Shown piece by piece: positions 28,501 to 35,801 of a stretch of 64,000 nt of DNA (position 1 is its first letter; each line of letters begins with the position of its first letter). The notes under the pieces were generated by a model. The model worked only from the letters and a program-made list of their open reading frames with translations. It searched no databases and was not told where the DNA came from. The stretch covers positions 124,001 through 188,000 of the forward strand of contig NZ_FQWB01000005.1 of NCBI RefSeq assembly GCF_900129545.1. The letters run 5' to 3'. Both the position numbers and the translations under genes were made by a program. Origin of the DNA: Flavobacterium fluvii (GTDB taxonomy: Bacteria; Bacteroidota; Bacteroidia; Flavobacteriales; Flavobacteriaceae).

Positions 28501-29070
28501 GTGTTGTTCCAATCTTCTAAAAAGAATCGGGTGACACCAAGCAGGGTTGGCTCCCGTAATCAAGAACGTGTCTGCCAGTTCGATGTCATCATAAGCAATC
28601 GGCACGGAATCTTCCCCAAAAGTTTTCTTGTAACCCGCCACCGCCGAACTCATGCACAAACGAGAGTTGGTATCTATATTATTAGTCTTCAAGAATCCTT
28701 TTACCAGTTTGTTTACCAAATAATATTCTTCGGTAAGACATTGTCCTGAAATGTAAAAACCAACACTGTCAGGTCCGTGTTTTTTTATAATGGAAGAAAA
28801 TACGGCTGCAGCACGATCCAATCCGGCATCCCAACTTACTCGTTCCATGGGATGTGATTTACTCCATCGCATTTCTGGATACAGGATTCTGTCTGAAGTA
28901 TCGTTTACAACATAATGAAGATTCATCCCTTTAGAACAAAGCATGCCTCTATTTACAGGATTGTCTTTATCTCCGGTTACCGTAACTCCATTTTTAGCAT
29001 CATTAGTTACTACAATTCCGCATCCTACACCACAATAGGAACACGTCGTTTTGATTTCTGAATTTTGCAT
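25558..29070 (-). CDS. nasA: Assimilatory nitrate reductase fused to FAD oxidoreductase and BFD-like domain
   Basis: A 1,170-residue three-part protein. Residues 1-680 are a Mo-bisPGD nitrate reductase: [4Fe-4S] ligands C10-x2-C13-x3-C17 and C45, and C139 in SRLCMSSA as the likely Mo ligand. From about 685 (IAVVGAGAAAFRFIQ) to about 1090 comes a NirB/NasB-like FAD/NAD(P)-binding oxidoreductase with VVIVGGGLLGLELAAALK. The last 60 residues are a BFD-like [2Fe-2S] domain (CSCSQVGSGN...GCGSCK). This would let one polypeptide carry electrons from NAD(P)H to nitrate. It is the first gene of a minus-strand run with the rubredoxin fusion, divergent from the FNR-like gene across a shared palindrome. 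Confidence 0.93.
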   Translation of the reverse strand: MQNSEIKTTCSYCGVGCGIVVTNDAKNGVTVTGDKDNPVNRGMLCSKGMNLHYVVNDTSDRILYPEMRWSKSHPMERVSWDAGLDRAAAVFSSIIKKHGPDSVGFYISGQCLTEEYYLVNKLVKGFLKTNNIDTNSRLCMSSAVAGYKKTFGEDSVPIAYDDIELADTFLITGANPAWCHPILFRRLEQHKEKNPKIKIIVVDPRKTDSALAADLHLQIIPGTDIVLYHALAKRLIEKGYADKDFINNHTENFKLYKDLVMSSSLEKASKLCGISVDQIKQAADIIGKAKGFISLWAMGLNQSAIGVDKNTALLNLSLLTGHVGKPGSGPFSLTGQPNAMGGREVGGMANLLAVHKELANPVHRQEVADFWGVDGISEKPGLTATEMFEALESGKMKAIWIICTNPMVSLPDSRRVEKALANAKFVVVQDISHNSDTSKFADLLLPAAGWLEKEGTMTNSERRISYLPKGINAPGEALPDVDILMRFAKKMNFTGFNFNTTEDIYKEHCLMTKGTNIDISYLNYSRLKNEGTFQWPVPDYGHPGTPRLFADKKFFTPSQKAIFNIPTAIENTSPAPNDEFPFVLTTGRIRDQWHTMTKTGKVSRLMTHIPSPVLEINPIDAFKSKIEEGDIVVVTSKNGTVQVKAKVSDTIREGVVFLPMHWGKQLENDLNRTNNLTNTIVDPVSKEPDFKYTTVSVIKYVKPFEKIAVVGAGAAAFRFIQNYREINKTDEIIVFSNEENPFYNRVLLPEYMTGEFTWEQLLKIKKEALEKLDITMRSNVAIDNVNAKEKTILDSQGVLHTFDSLILATGSRPFVPENAQLHLPGRFTMRKKSDADRLKDYLDTTNLPAEDQHVVIVGGGLLGLELAAALKHKKVKITIIQRASRLMERQLDRISSKLLAEEVQLRDIQIYFDNEVSTVFETDNSNELEIALKSGRIITANAIVYTIGTIPNIEIAKESGLSCGRGVKVNQYLQTSNPNIFAIGEIAEFENKLFGITSAAEEQADILANFMSGDISSFYKGSILMNILKLEDINLCSIGEIEVPENDDTYEEIVFSDLGKRYYKKCIVKNDLLVGAILMGDKNEFAEFKTMIESKIELSDKRNTLLRGSSNAKPVLGKLVCSCSQVGSGNIEECIKSGVTNFTELCKTTGAGLGCGSCKTEVKEILSKCK

Positions 29071-29148
29071 TACAATTTCTTTATTAATGATGGAAGTCTA
29101 ACTTGTCGACTTGTTCTCTCTTTTCGAAAGTGTAAAAATAAGTATTTT

Positions 29149-29164
29149 TACGTATAAATACGTA
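29149..29164. promoter_or_regulatory. Putative FNR-type operator between nasA and the fnr-like gene
   Basis: TACGTATAAATACGTA is a perfect palindrome, the reverse complement of the one beside narK. Its centre is about 40 bases before the predicted start of the fnr-like transcript (TAAATTTG box at 29184-29191), the position expected for a class II activator. It also faces the nitrate reductase gene. Confidence 0.65.
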
Positions 29165-29183
29165 TAAATTGAATATTTTTTTA

Positions 29184-29191
29184 TAAATTTG
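29184..29191 (+). promoter_or_regulatory. Bacteroidota -7 box of the fnr-like gene
   Basis: TAAATTTG matches TAnnTTTG, about 50 bases before the ATG at 29241. Confidence 0.55.
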
Positions 29192-29240
29192 TTCAAAATA
29201 AGTTTTTAGGATAAATTGAAGTTGCAAAATAATTAAATTT

Positions 29241-29945
29241 ATGTCAATGAGAGAAGATCAAGCCAACTGCATTAGCTGTACCAATGAAAATTGTTTTATC
29301 AAAAAACACATTCATTTGGAGCAAATGAAAATCTACATTGAAAAAAAACGTAGTTTCGTTTGCAAAAAATCGCAACAATTTATCATTGAAGGCGCACCAA
29401 TACAGGGATTGTACTTTATATACAAAGGAAAGGTAAAAACCGTAAAGACAGGTATTCACGGTAGGGAACAAATCGTTCGATTGACCAAAAATGGCGACAC
29501 TGTTGGTTTCAGGGGTTTTGGTACCAGCAAGCGTTACCTTATCGGAGCTTATGCCTTGGAAGACACCATTTTATGCAACTTCAGCAATGAAGACATGCTC
29601 GAAATCCTGCATACCATCCCCGAATTCACCTTTGATTTGATGCTGTTTTACGCCGAGGAATTGAACAAAAGCGAGAACAACATTCGAAAAATTGCCCAAA
29701 TGAACGTAAGAGAAAGGGTAATTGACACCTTATTATACATACATCGAAAATTCGGTCAGGCAAACGGCGTCATAGAACTTGATTTGTCCCGAAAAGAAAT
29801 AGCTGATTTCGCCGGAACCACTGATGAACAAGTGATACGAGTAATATCAAGTTTAAAAAAAGAAGCCCTCATTAAAACGGTGGGCAAAAAAATAGGCTTG
29901 GTCAATGTCGATAAATTAAAGGCCGAAATCAGGGAACACAAGTAA
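29241..29945 (+). CDS. FNR-type Crp family regulator with [4Fe-4S] cysteines
   Basis: A 234-residue Crp/Fnr protein with a cyclic-nucleotide-like sensor domain (about 25-150) and a C-terminal winged helix (about 155-225). The N-terminal Cys cluster is C10-x2-C13-x4-C18. A fourth Cys, C112 in LEDTILCNFSNEDML, aligns with C122 of E. coli FNR (LETSMVCEIPFETL). All four possible ligands of an O2- or NO-sensitive cluster are therefore present. The recognition helix reads TTDEQVIRVISSL, keeping the E-x3-R pair (E196, R200) that contacts the central G of FNR/CRP sites but with Ile where FNR has Ser. It is divergent from nitrate reductase and next to the porin/nitrate import operon. Confidence 0.9.
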   Translation: MSMREDQANCISCTNENCFIKKHIHLEQMKIYIEKKRSFVCKKSQQFIIEGAPIQGLYFIYKGKVKTVKTGIHGREQIVRLTKNGDTVGFRGFGTSKRYLIGAYALEDTILCNFSNEDMLEILHTIPEFTFDLMLFYAEELNKSENNIRKIAQMNVRERVIDTLLYIHRKFGQANGVIELDLSRKEIADFAGTTDEQVIRVISSLKKEALIKTVGKKIGLVNVDKLKAEIREHK

Positions 29946-30274
29946 TTCCTGCTACACACTTTCCTACTCCATTCCATTTCCATTTCTTGGTTTTTCTATA
30001 AAAACACCTAGTCTTCAATCCTAAAGACTGTATTTCTCCTTCTTTTATTTTAATAATTTCCCTTCTTTTCAAGCTTTATATGAGGCAGAAAATCATTTTC
30101 TTCTGAACTCAAAACTCTTTTATACGTATTTCACACTAGGTACTTACCTTTTAAATTCCCTTACTATACTTGACTTAACGCTCATTATCTGTCAAAAAGC
30201 AGGAACAAAACCATCTTAATTACGATATTTTTAGCATTAAAAAGTTATTTTGGTCTGTTTTATACATAGCATCT

Positions 30275-30290
30275 AAGTATTAATACTTAC
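30275..30290. promoter_or_regulatory. Putative FNR-type operator before the porin gene
   Basis: TAAGTATTAATACTTA is a perfect palindrome, identical to the one before nirB (48117-48132). It lies just upstream of a TAAATTTG -7 box. Confidence 0.65.
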
Positions 30291-30292
30291 GT

Positions 30293-30300
30293 AAATTTGC
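30293..30300 (+). promoter_or_regulatory. Bacteroidota -7 box of the porin-nrt operon
   Basis: TAAATTTG matches TAnnTTTG, 28 bases before the porin ATG. Confidence 0.55.
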
Positions 30301-30327
30301 TTCATACTAATTAAAACAAATATTATT

Positions 30328-31776
30328 ATGCAAAACGTTAAAACTAAATTACTAAACATTCAAGGTTTCAAAAAGGAAACAAACTTAAAAGCAAATCTTT
30401 CAAAATCTATTTTCTTGGGGCTTGTATTAGCATTGGCCGGTCAAAACGAAGCAAAAGCCCAATTAACCGTAACAGGACAAATAAGACCTAGAACAGAACT
30501 TAGAGACGGACAAGGAACTTTGCAAAAAGAAGGAGACGACTCTGCTTTGTTTACTTCTCAAAGAACCAGACTTAATGTAGGATATACAGGATATCGTTTT
30601 AAAGCATTTTTGGCATTGCAAGACGTAAGGGTTTGGGGTCAAGACCAATCTTCCATCAACAGAACAACTACGGAAGCCAACAACGGAGTTTTACTACACG
30701 AAGCTTGGACAGAACTTATACTAAATGACACTGTAAGCAAATTTCAAAATATCTCCTTAAAAATTGGACGTCAGGAAATTGCTTATGATGATCAAAAAGT
30801 TTTAGGAAACCTAGACTGGTTGCAACAAGGAAGAAGACATGATGCCGTTGTCTTCAAATTTGCCAACAAAGGATGGATTGCTGACCTTGGAGCAGCATTC
30901 AATCAAAATAAAGAATTGAATGTTGGTACTCTTTACAATGGAATTCCTCCCACTACAGCTGGTTATCCTGCTGGAACCAATGGAATAGGTACCATGTACA
31001 AATCATTTCAATATGCTTATATAGGTAAAAAATTCTTCTTCGGAGATTTATCTTTACTGTTCTTTAAAGATGATTTTAACAAATTTACCACAATAGCCAG
31101 TGTTTACACACCTTTACAAGGAGTATGGAGTCGTACTACATCTGGATTTTATTACAAAGTTAACCTTACCAGAAAAATTAATTTTACTGGAAGCTACTAC
31201 TACCAAGGAGGTCGAGATAAAACAGGCCGTGTTTTAAGTGCCAATTTAGCTTCTATCACATCAACAGTGCAATTAGGACGTAAATTATTTGTAGGTCCTG
31301 GAGTTGATTTTTTATCTGGAACTGACGGAACAAAACCAGTAACTGCTGATTCAAGAAGCAATAAATTTGATCCTCTTTACGGAACACCACACAAATTTTG
31401 GGGAACAATGGATTATTTCTACGTAGCGAGTCCTTTTGGAAATCAAGGTTTGCTCAACTACTTCTTCAAAGCCAAATACAATTATACGGACAAGATGACT
31501 TTCTTCGCAGATGTTCATGGTTTTCAATCAGCCAATGCGATATCTAATGGTGCTGGCGGAACAAGAACACGTTATTTAGGTACAGAATTAGATTTGAAAA
31601 TGACTTACAACTTTACCAAATTAATCAACATCGAAGCGGGTTATTCTTATATGCAAGCAACGAATACGATGGCATCTGCCCAGGTTAAAAATGTTACCAA
31701 TGCAGATCTTTCTCCACAATGGGCTTATGTTGCCTTAAAATTTTCACCAAACTTCCTTGCAACCAAAAAAATGTAA
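30328..31776 (+). CDS. Alginate-export-type outer-membrane porin
   Basis: A 482-residue outer-membrane beta barrel. It has a long N-region and a signal peptide that should be cut after A44 (NEAKA-QLTV). The start of the mature barrel, TVTGQIRPRTELRDG followed by SQRTRLNVGYTGYRFKAFLALQDVRVWG, is the Alginate_exp family signature. It is the first gene of an operon with nrtA, nrtB and nrtD, so it is probably the outer-membrane channel for nitrate/nitrite rather than for alginate. That role is inferred from context. Confidence 0.82.
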   Translation: MQNVKTKLLNIQGFKKETNLKANLSKSIFLGLVLALAGQNEAKAQLTVTGQIRPRTELRDGQGTLQKEGDDSALFTSQRTRLNVGYTGYRFKAFLALQDVRVWGQDQSSINRTTTEANNGVLLHEAWTELILNDTVSKFQNISLKIGRQEIAYDDQKVLGNLDWLQQGRRHDAVVFKFANKGWIADLGAAFNQNKELNVGTLYNGIPPTTAGYPAGTNGIGTMYKSFQYAYIGKKFFFGDLSLLFFKDDFNKFTTIASVYTPLQGVWSRTTSGFYYKVNLTRKINFTGSYYYQGGRDKTGRVLSANLASITSTVQLGRKLFVGPGVDFLSGTDGTKPVTADSRSNKFDPLYGTPHKFWGTMDYFYVASPFGNQGLLNYFFKAKYNYTDKMTFFADVHGFQSANAISNGAGGTRTRYLGTELDLKMTYNFTKLINIEAGYSYMQATNTMASAQVKNVTNADLSPQWAYVALKFSPNFLATKKM

Positions 31777-31795
31777 TTAATAAAAACAAATCAAG

Positions 31796-33022
31796 ATGAA
31801 AACTATAAAAAATAAAATAGCAACACTAACAAAATCGATATTGGTTTTGTTAGTAACAGTAAGCACGGCTTTCACTACAATAAATGCTCAAAGTGACCCA
31901 GTAAGATTAGGATTTATTCCATTGACGGATTGCTCTCCAATCGTTATGGCAAAAGAATTGGGATTATTCAAAAAATATGGTGTTGAAGTAGTGGTAACCA
32001 AAGAATCTTCTTGGGCCAATGTTCGCGACAAAATCCTGACAGGCGAATTGGACGGAGCACACTGTTTGTACTCCATGCCGTTTTCAGTGTACACCGGAGT
32101 AGGTGGAAAAGCGGGATCAGAAATGAAAATTGCCATGATGTTGAACGTAAACGGACAAGCCATTACTCTTTCGAATGATTTTTGTGGAAAAGTTGGTTTC
32201 AAACAAATGAACAAAGTTACTCCAGTGGTTGCCGCCAAATTGAAAGCCGAAAAAGAAGTAACATTTGCCATGACTTTCCCTGGTGGAACCCACGATTTAT
32301 GGTTGCGCAACTGGATGTCAATTGCCGGTTTGAATCAAAAAGCGGTAAAAATCATCACTATTCCTCCTCCACAAATGGTGGCGAACATGAAAGTGGGCAA
32401 TATGGACGGATACTGTGTTGGAGAGCCTTGGGGTGGAGTTGCCGTAAAACAAGGAATTGGATTTACTCAAGTAGCCTCTCAAGATATCTGGAAAGACCAC
32501 CCAGAAAAAGCCTTGGTAGTCAACAAAGAATTTAGCGCAAAACACAAAGCGGATCTTGTAAAAGTAATGAAAGCGATTATGGAAGCTTGTATCTGGTTGG
32601 ACAATCCCGGAAATCGTAAAAAAGCTGCCGCAATTATTGGAAAAGCTCCTTATGTAAATGCTCCAGCCGATGTAATCGAAAACAGGTTGATGGGGAATTA
32701 CGATTTGGGTTGCAACCAAGGTACAGAAGTATATGACAAAGATTACATGTTGTTTTACAAAGGCGGAACAGTAAATTACCCTCGTAAATCGTATGCAATC
32801 TGGGCTATGGCACAATATGTAAGATTCGGATATTTGAAAGAAGCTCCAGATTACCAAGCCATTGCCGATAAATTAATCTTGCAAGATTTATACGAAGAAG
32901 TAGCCAAGAGCATGAAAATAAAAATACCTGCCGACGACATGAAACCGTTTTCACTTACCATGGACAAAACAGTTTTTGACCCTAAAAACCCTGCAGCGTA
33001 TTTGAAAGTCGTAAAAAGATAA
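31796..33022 (+). CDS. nrtA: NrtA/CmpA-type nitrate-binding protein
   Basis: A 408-residue periplasmic binding protein with a Sec signal peptide that should be cut after INAQ (about residue 32). The mature N-terminus VRLGFIPLTDCSPIVMAKELGLFKKYGV, and later TFPGGTHDLWLRNWMSIAGL and MDGYCVGEPWGG, are the nitrate-pocket segments of NrtA. It is a soluble or lipid-free form: no lipobox Cys is seen. It lies 19 bases after the porin and feeds the permease NrtB. Confidence 0.93.
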   Translation: MKTIKNKIATLTKSILVLLVTVSTAFTTINAQSDPVRLGFIPLTDCSPIVMAKELGLFKKYGVEVVVTKESSWANVRDKILTGELDGAHCLYSMPFSVYTGVGGKAGSEMKIAMMLNVNGQAITLSNDFCGKVGFKQMNKVTPVVAAKLKAEKEVTFAMTFPGGTHDLWLRNWMSIAGLNQKAVKIITIPPPQMVANMKVGNMDGYCVGEPWGGVAVKQGIGFTQVASQDIWKDHPEKALVVNKEFSAKHKADLVKVMKAIMEACIWLDNPGNRKKAAAIIGKAPYVNAPADVIENRLMGNYDLGCNQGTEVYDKDYMLFYKGGTVNYPRKSYAIWAMAQYVRFGYLKEAPDYQAIADKLILQDLYEEVAKSMKIKIPADDMKPFSLTMDKTVFDPKNPAAYLKVVKR

Positions 33023-33040
33023 TAAAGTAAAATCAGTCCT

Positions 33041-33064
33041 ATTCCTCTTCCTGAGAGGAGGAAT
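33041..33064 (+). other. Hairpin in the nrtA-nrtB spacer
   Basis: The imperfect palindrome ATTCCTC with GAGGAAT encloses a 10-base loop in the 97-base gap. There is no T run, so it may be an mRNA-stability or processing element rather than a terminator. Confidence 0.4.
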
Positions 33065-33119
33065 GGCGATTGATCTTCAACTCAAATTAAAGATTAAAAA
33101 CTAATTAAATTGTATTACC

Positions 33120-34001
33120 ATGTCAGATAAAAACACACTAACATTTGATGCATTAGACTCATCCATCAATGTTTCTACAGAATCACCAAAGAGTGCTGTA
33201 GCAGAAAATTTAAAATTAACTTTAAACACAATTTTTGAAAAATCAAAATCAATACTTTTTGCAAGTATCGGTTTACTGGTATTTGGAGGATTTTGGAGTT
33301 TGTTAACCCTTTATACTGAAGGCGCATTACCTGGCCCAGTATCTACTTTGACCGTGTTGAAAGAAATGTTGAGCGACCCGTTCTACGATTATGGGCCAAA
33401 TGACAAAGGAATTGGATTGCAATTATTCCAATCCATCAAAACGGTACTTTCGGGATTCTTAATGGGTTCATTAGTGGCCATTCCAATCGGGATTTTAATT
33501 GGAGCCAATACCATTTGCAAACAAATATTTTATCCAATCGTGCAATTGCTTAAACCAGTTTCACCTTTGGCATGGTTCCCAATTGGGTTGGTTGTTTTCA
33601 AAGATACCGGAATGGCAACCATCTTCATCGTTTTCATCACTTCGTTGTGGTCCACGCTCATCAACACTTCTTTTGGTGTGGCATCGATTCCGCAAGACCA
33701 TAAAAATGTGTCCAAAGCATTTGGTTTTTCTAAAACGAGATACTTGACCAAAATATTGATTCCTTATAGTTTACCCCATATTATTACGGGTTTACGTCTA
33801 AGCATCAGTGTCGCTTGGTTGGTTATCGTGGCTGGCGAAATGTTGTCCGGCGGAGCAGGGATTGGATTCTTTGTATGGGACAGCTGGAATGCCTTGAGTC
33901 TTGAAAAAGTAATATCGGCCATTCTAATCATTGGAATCGTGGGATTGCTTTTTGACAGAATATTCACTTTCATCGAAAACAAAGTAGCTTATAAAGCTTA
34001 A
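33120..34001 (+). CDS. nrtB: Nitrate ABC transporter permease
   Basis: A 293-residue inner-membrane permease with a long polar N-terminus, a first helix near residue 45 and about five further helices. The family EAA-type loop that contacts the ATPase is SKAFGFSKTRYLTKILIPYSLPHIITGLRL (read in parts, about residues 198-228). It is of the NtrB/NrtB/SsuC class. It lies between the binding protein and the ATPase in one operon. Confidence 0.93.
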   Translation: MSDKNTLTFDALDSSINVSTESPKSAVAENLKLTLNTIFEKSKSILFASIGLLVFGGFWSLLTLYTEGALPGPVSTLTVLKEMLSDPFYDYGPNDKGIGLQLFQSIKTVLSGFLMGSLVAIPIGILIGANTICKQIFYPIVQLLKPVSPLAWFPIGLVVFKDTGMATIFIVFITSLWSTLINTSFGVASIPQDHKNVSKAFGFSKTRYLTKILIPYSLPHIITGLRLSISVAWLVIVAGEMLSGGAGIGFFVWDSWNALSLEKVISAILIIGIVGLLFDRIFTFIENKVAYKA

Positions 34002-34029
34002 TAAAAAACAACTCTAAAAACATACGATT

Positions 34030-34836
34030 ATGAGCTATCTAGAAATCAAGAACTTGGAAATCTCTTTTCCAACTCCAAAAGGAAAATATATTGCAGTAAA
34101 AGATATTAATCTATCCATCAAAAAAGGAGAAATAATCTCCATTATTGGTCACTCGGGTTGCGGAAAATCGACCATCATGAACGCCATTGCCGGAATGTTG
34201 AATCCAACGGGAGGAACAGTTGAACTGGACGGAAAAACAATAAAAGGCCCAGGCCCAGACAGGGGAATCGTGTTTCAAAACTACTCTTTGCTGCCATGGA
34301 TGTCCGTTCATGAAAATATTTTCCAAGCAGTCGATTCAGTTATGGATTGTTCCAAAAAATTAAAACACGAAATCGTGGACCATAACCTAAAAATGGTTAA
34401 TTTACTTTCGCACAGGGATAAATTACCCGGACAATTGTCAGGTGGAATGAAACAAAGAGTTGCCATTGCAAGAGCCTTTGCCATCAATCCTGGGGTCTTG
34501 TTATTGGATGAACCATTTGGTGCCTTGGATGCCTTTACCAAAAGTTCCATGCAACTGGAAGTATTGAAATTATGGAATTTGAACAATCGTGACAAAACCA
34601 TCATCATGATTACCCACGACATCGAAGAAGCCTTGTTTTTGTCGGATCGAATCGTGGTTCTAAACGATGGTCCAGCTTCAACCATCAGGGAAATTGTGGA
34701 AGTGCATTTACCAAGACCCAGAAACAAAATCGAAATCGTGAAAATGCCCGAATATATTGAGTTAAGAGATAAATTACTGCACTTGTTAACCGATAAATTC
34801 TCTATCGAAGATATGGGCGTAGTGTATAAAAGTTAG
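34030..34836 (+). CDS. nrtD: Nitrate ABC transporter ATP-binding protein
   Basis: A 268-residue ABC ATPase. Walker A is GHSGCGKST (40-48), the signature is LSGGMKQR (from 136), and Walker B ends in LLLDEPFGALDAFT (D160/E161). The length and the absence of a fused binding domain make it NrtD-like, not NrtC-like. It pairs with NrtB, 28 bases upstream. Confidence 0.93.
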   Translation: MSYLEIKNLEISFPTPKGKYIAVKDINLSIKKGEIISIIGHSGCGKSTIMNAIAGMLNPTGGTVELDGKTIKGPGPDRGIVFQNYSLLPWMSVHENIFQAVDSVMDCSKKLKHEIVDHNLKMVNLLSHRDKLPGQLSGGMKQRVAIARAFAINPGVLLLDEPFGALDAFTKSSMQLEVLKLWNLNNRDKTIIMITHDIEEALFLSDRIVVLNDGPASTIREIVEVHLPRPRNKIEIVKMPEYIELRDKLLHLLTDKFSIEDMGVVYKS

Positions 34837-34861
34837 TTTTTAATTACTTTTTTAGTTGGAG

Positions 34862-34891
34862 ATCCCCGTAATGGCATGGCATTATGGGGAT
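34862..34891 (+). terminator. Possible weak terminator after nrtD
   Basis: The stem ATCCCCGTAATG pairs with CATTATGGGGAT around a 6-base loop. The T run after it is short, so the terminator call is tentative. Confidence 0.45.
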
Positions 34892-34973
34892 TCTTTGATT
34901 ATAGGATAAATCAAGAAAAGAAAACACCAATTAGTCTTAAAATTTACTTATGATAAATGAATTCAACAATACG

Positions 34974-35095
34974 CGTCAGTTCGAGTGTTTTATTAAAAAA
35001 TGCGATAGCTTTTTTTAATAAAATGTATCGAGAACACTACCATTATAAGCTTCTCGATACAATCCCGTCCAAAAGCGGGATCACTCGAAGAGACG
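34974..35095. repeat. Nested-palindrome dispersed repeat, copy 2
   Basis: The left half and inner arms match copy 1 (CGTCAGTTCGAGTG, AATGCGATAGCTTT, GTATCGAGAA with TTCTCGATAC). The right middle arm is replaced by its own small hairpin, ATCCCG with CGGGAT. It separates nrtD from cld. Confidence 0.85.
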
Positions 35096-35160
35096 GTGAG
35101 TTTTTTATTCCAGTAAAATCAAAAGTAAAAAGATAATAAACATTTAAATCAAGAAATACT

Positions 35161-35709
35161 ATGGCAAATACAATTTTTGATTTCATCGGAGATACTGCCG
35201 GTGAATGGAAAGTAACTTCAATGACAACACTCAAAGGCAATCCTGTAACCCCTGTTTCCCATTTAAAAAAAGTGCCCGGAAATTTGGTGCAATCCGAAAC
35301 AGGAATCTGGACTCTCAAAGGAATTGTCAGCAATTTGCGTTACACCGAAAAAGAAGACAAAGACAAATTGGTTGCCGTTCAAGAAGATTTGGGAAGACCA
35401 CAAGCCACACTTGCCGCCTTTATTCCCATTCGGAAATCGGAAGCTTGGTGGAACTTGGCGCAAGACGAACGTCGGAAAATAATGGAAAACAAATCCCAAC
35501 ACACCCACACCGGAATGAAATACCTGCCCGCCATTGCCCGAAAGTTGTTCCATTCTCGCGATATTGGCGAACCCTTTGATTTTTTGACTTGGTTCGAATA
35601 CGCCCCTGCCGATGCCGATGCTTTCGAAGAACTTTTAGTTTCATTACGAAAAACCGAAGAATGGACTTATGTGGATAGGGAAATTGATATTAGATTAAAG
35701 AAAATATGA
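35161..35709 (+). CDS. cld: Clade II chlorite dismutase
   Basis: A 182-residue heme protein that splits chlorite into chloride and O2. It is the short, one-domain form. The residues I recall as key in the cyanobacterial short Cld fall at the same numbers here: proximal heme ligand H114 (in SQHTHTGMKY), its partner E167, distal R127 (AIARKLF) and Q74. The family motif SEAWWNLAQDERRKIM is intact. It lies downstream of nrtD, so its likely job is to remove chlorite that nitrate reductase makes from chlorate. That link is inference. Confidence 0.88.
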   Translation: MANTIFDFIGDTAGEWKVTSMTTLKGNPVTPVSHLKKVPGNLVQSETGIWTLKGIVSNLRYTEKEDKDKLVAVQEDLGRPQATLAAFIPIRKSEAWWNLAQDERRKIMENKSQHTHTGMKYLPAIARKLFHSRDIGEPFDFLTWFEYAPADADAFEELLVSLRKTEEWTYVDREIDIRLKKI

Positions 35710-35732
35710 TTAGAATATTTTCTATTAATTAA

Positions 35733-35786
35733 AAAAGCCGAATCCTTTACAATTCAAATAGTTGAATTGTAAAGGATTCGGCTTTT
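35733..35786. terminator. Bidirectional terminator between cld and the T9SS propeller gene
   Basis: A 25-bp perfect stem (35733-35757 with 35762-35786, loop ATAG) is flanked by A and T runs. It serves both converging genes. Confidence 0.95.
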
Positions 35787-35801
35787 ACAGAAAAATTTAG
35801 A

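Larger units (their letters stand above)
29946..30327. other. Control region of the porin-nrt operon
   Basis: This 382-base gap has no gene. It contains a palindrome at 30275-30290, a -7 box at 30293-30300, and a lone half-site (ATACGTAT) near 30123-30130. The rest shows no clear structure. Confidence 0.65.
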
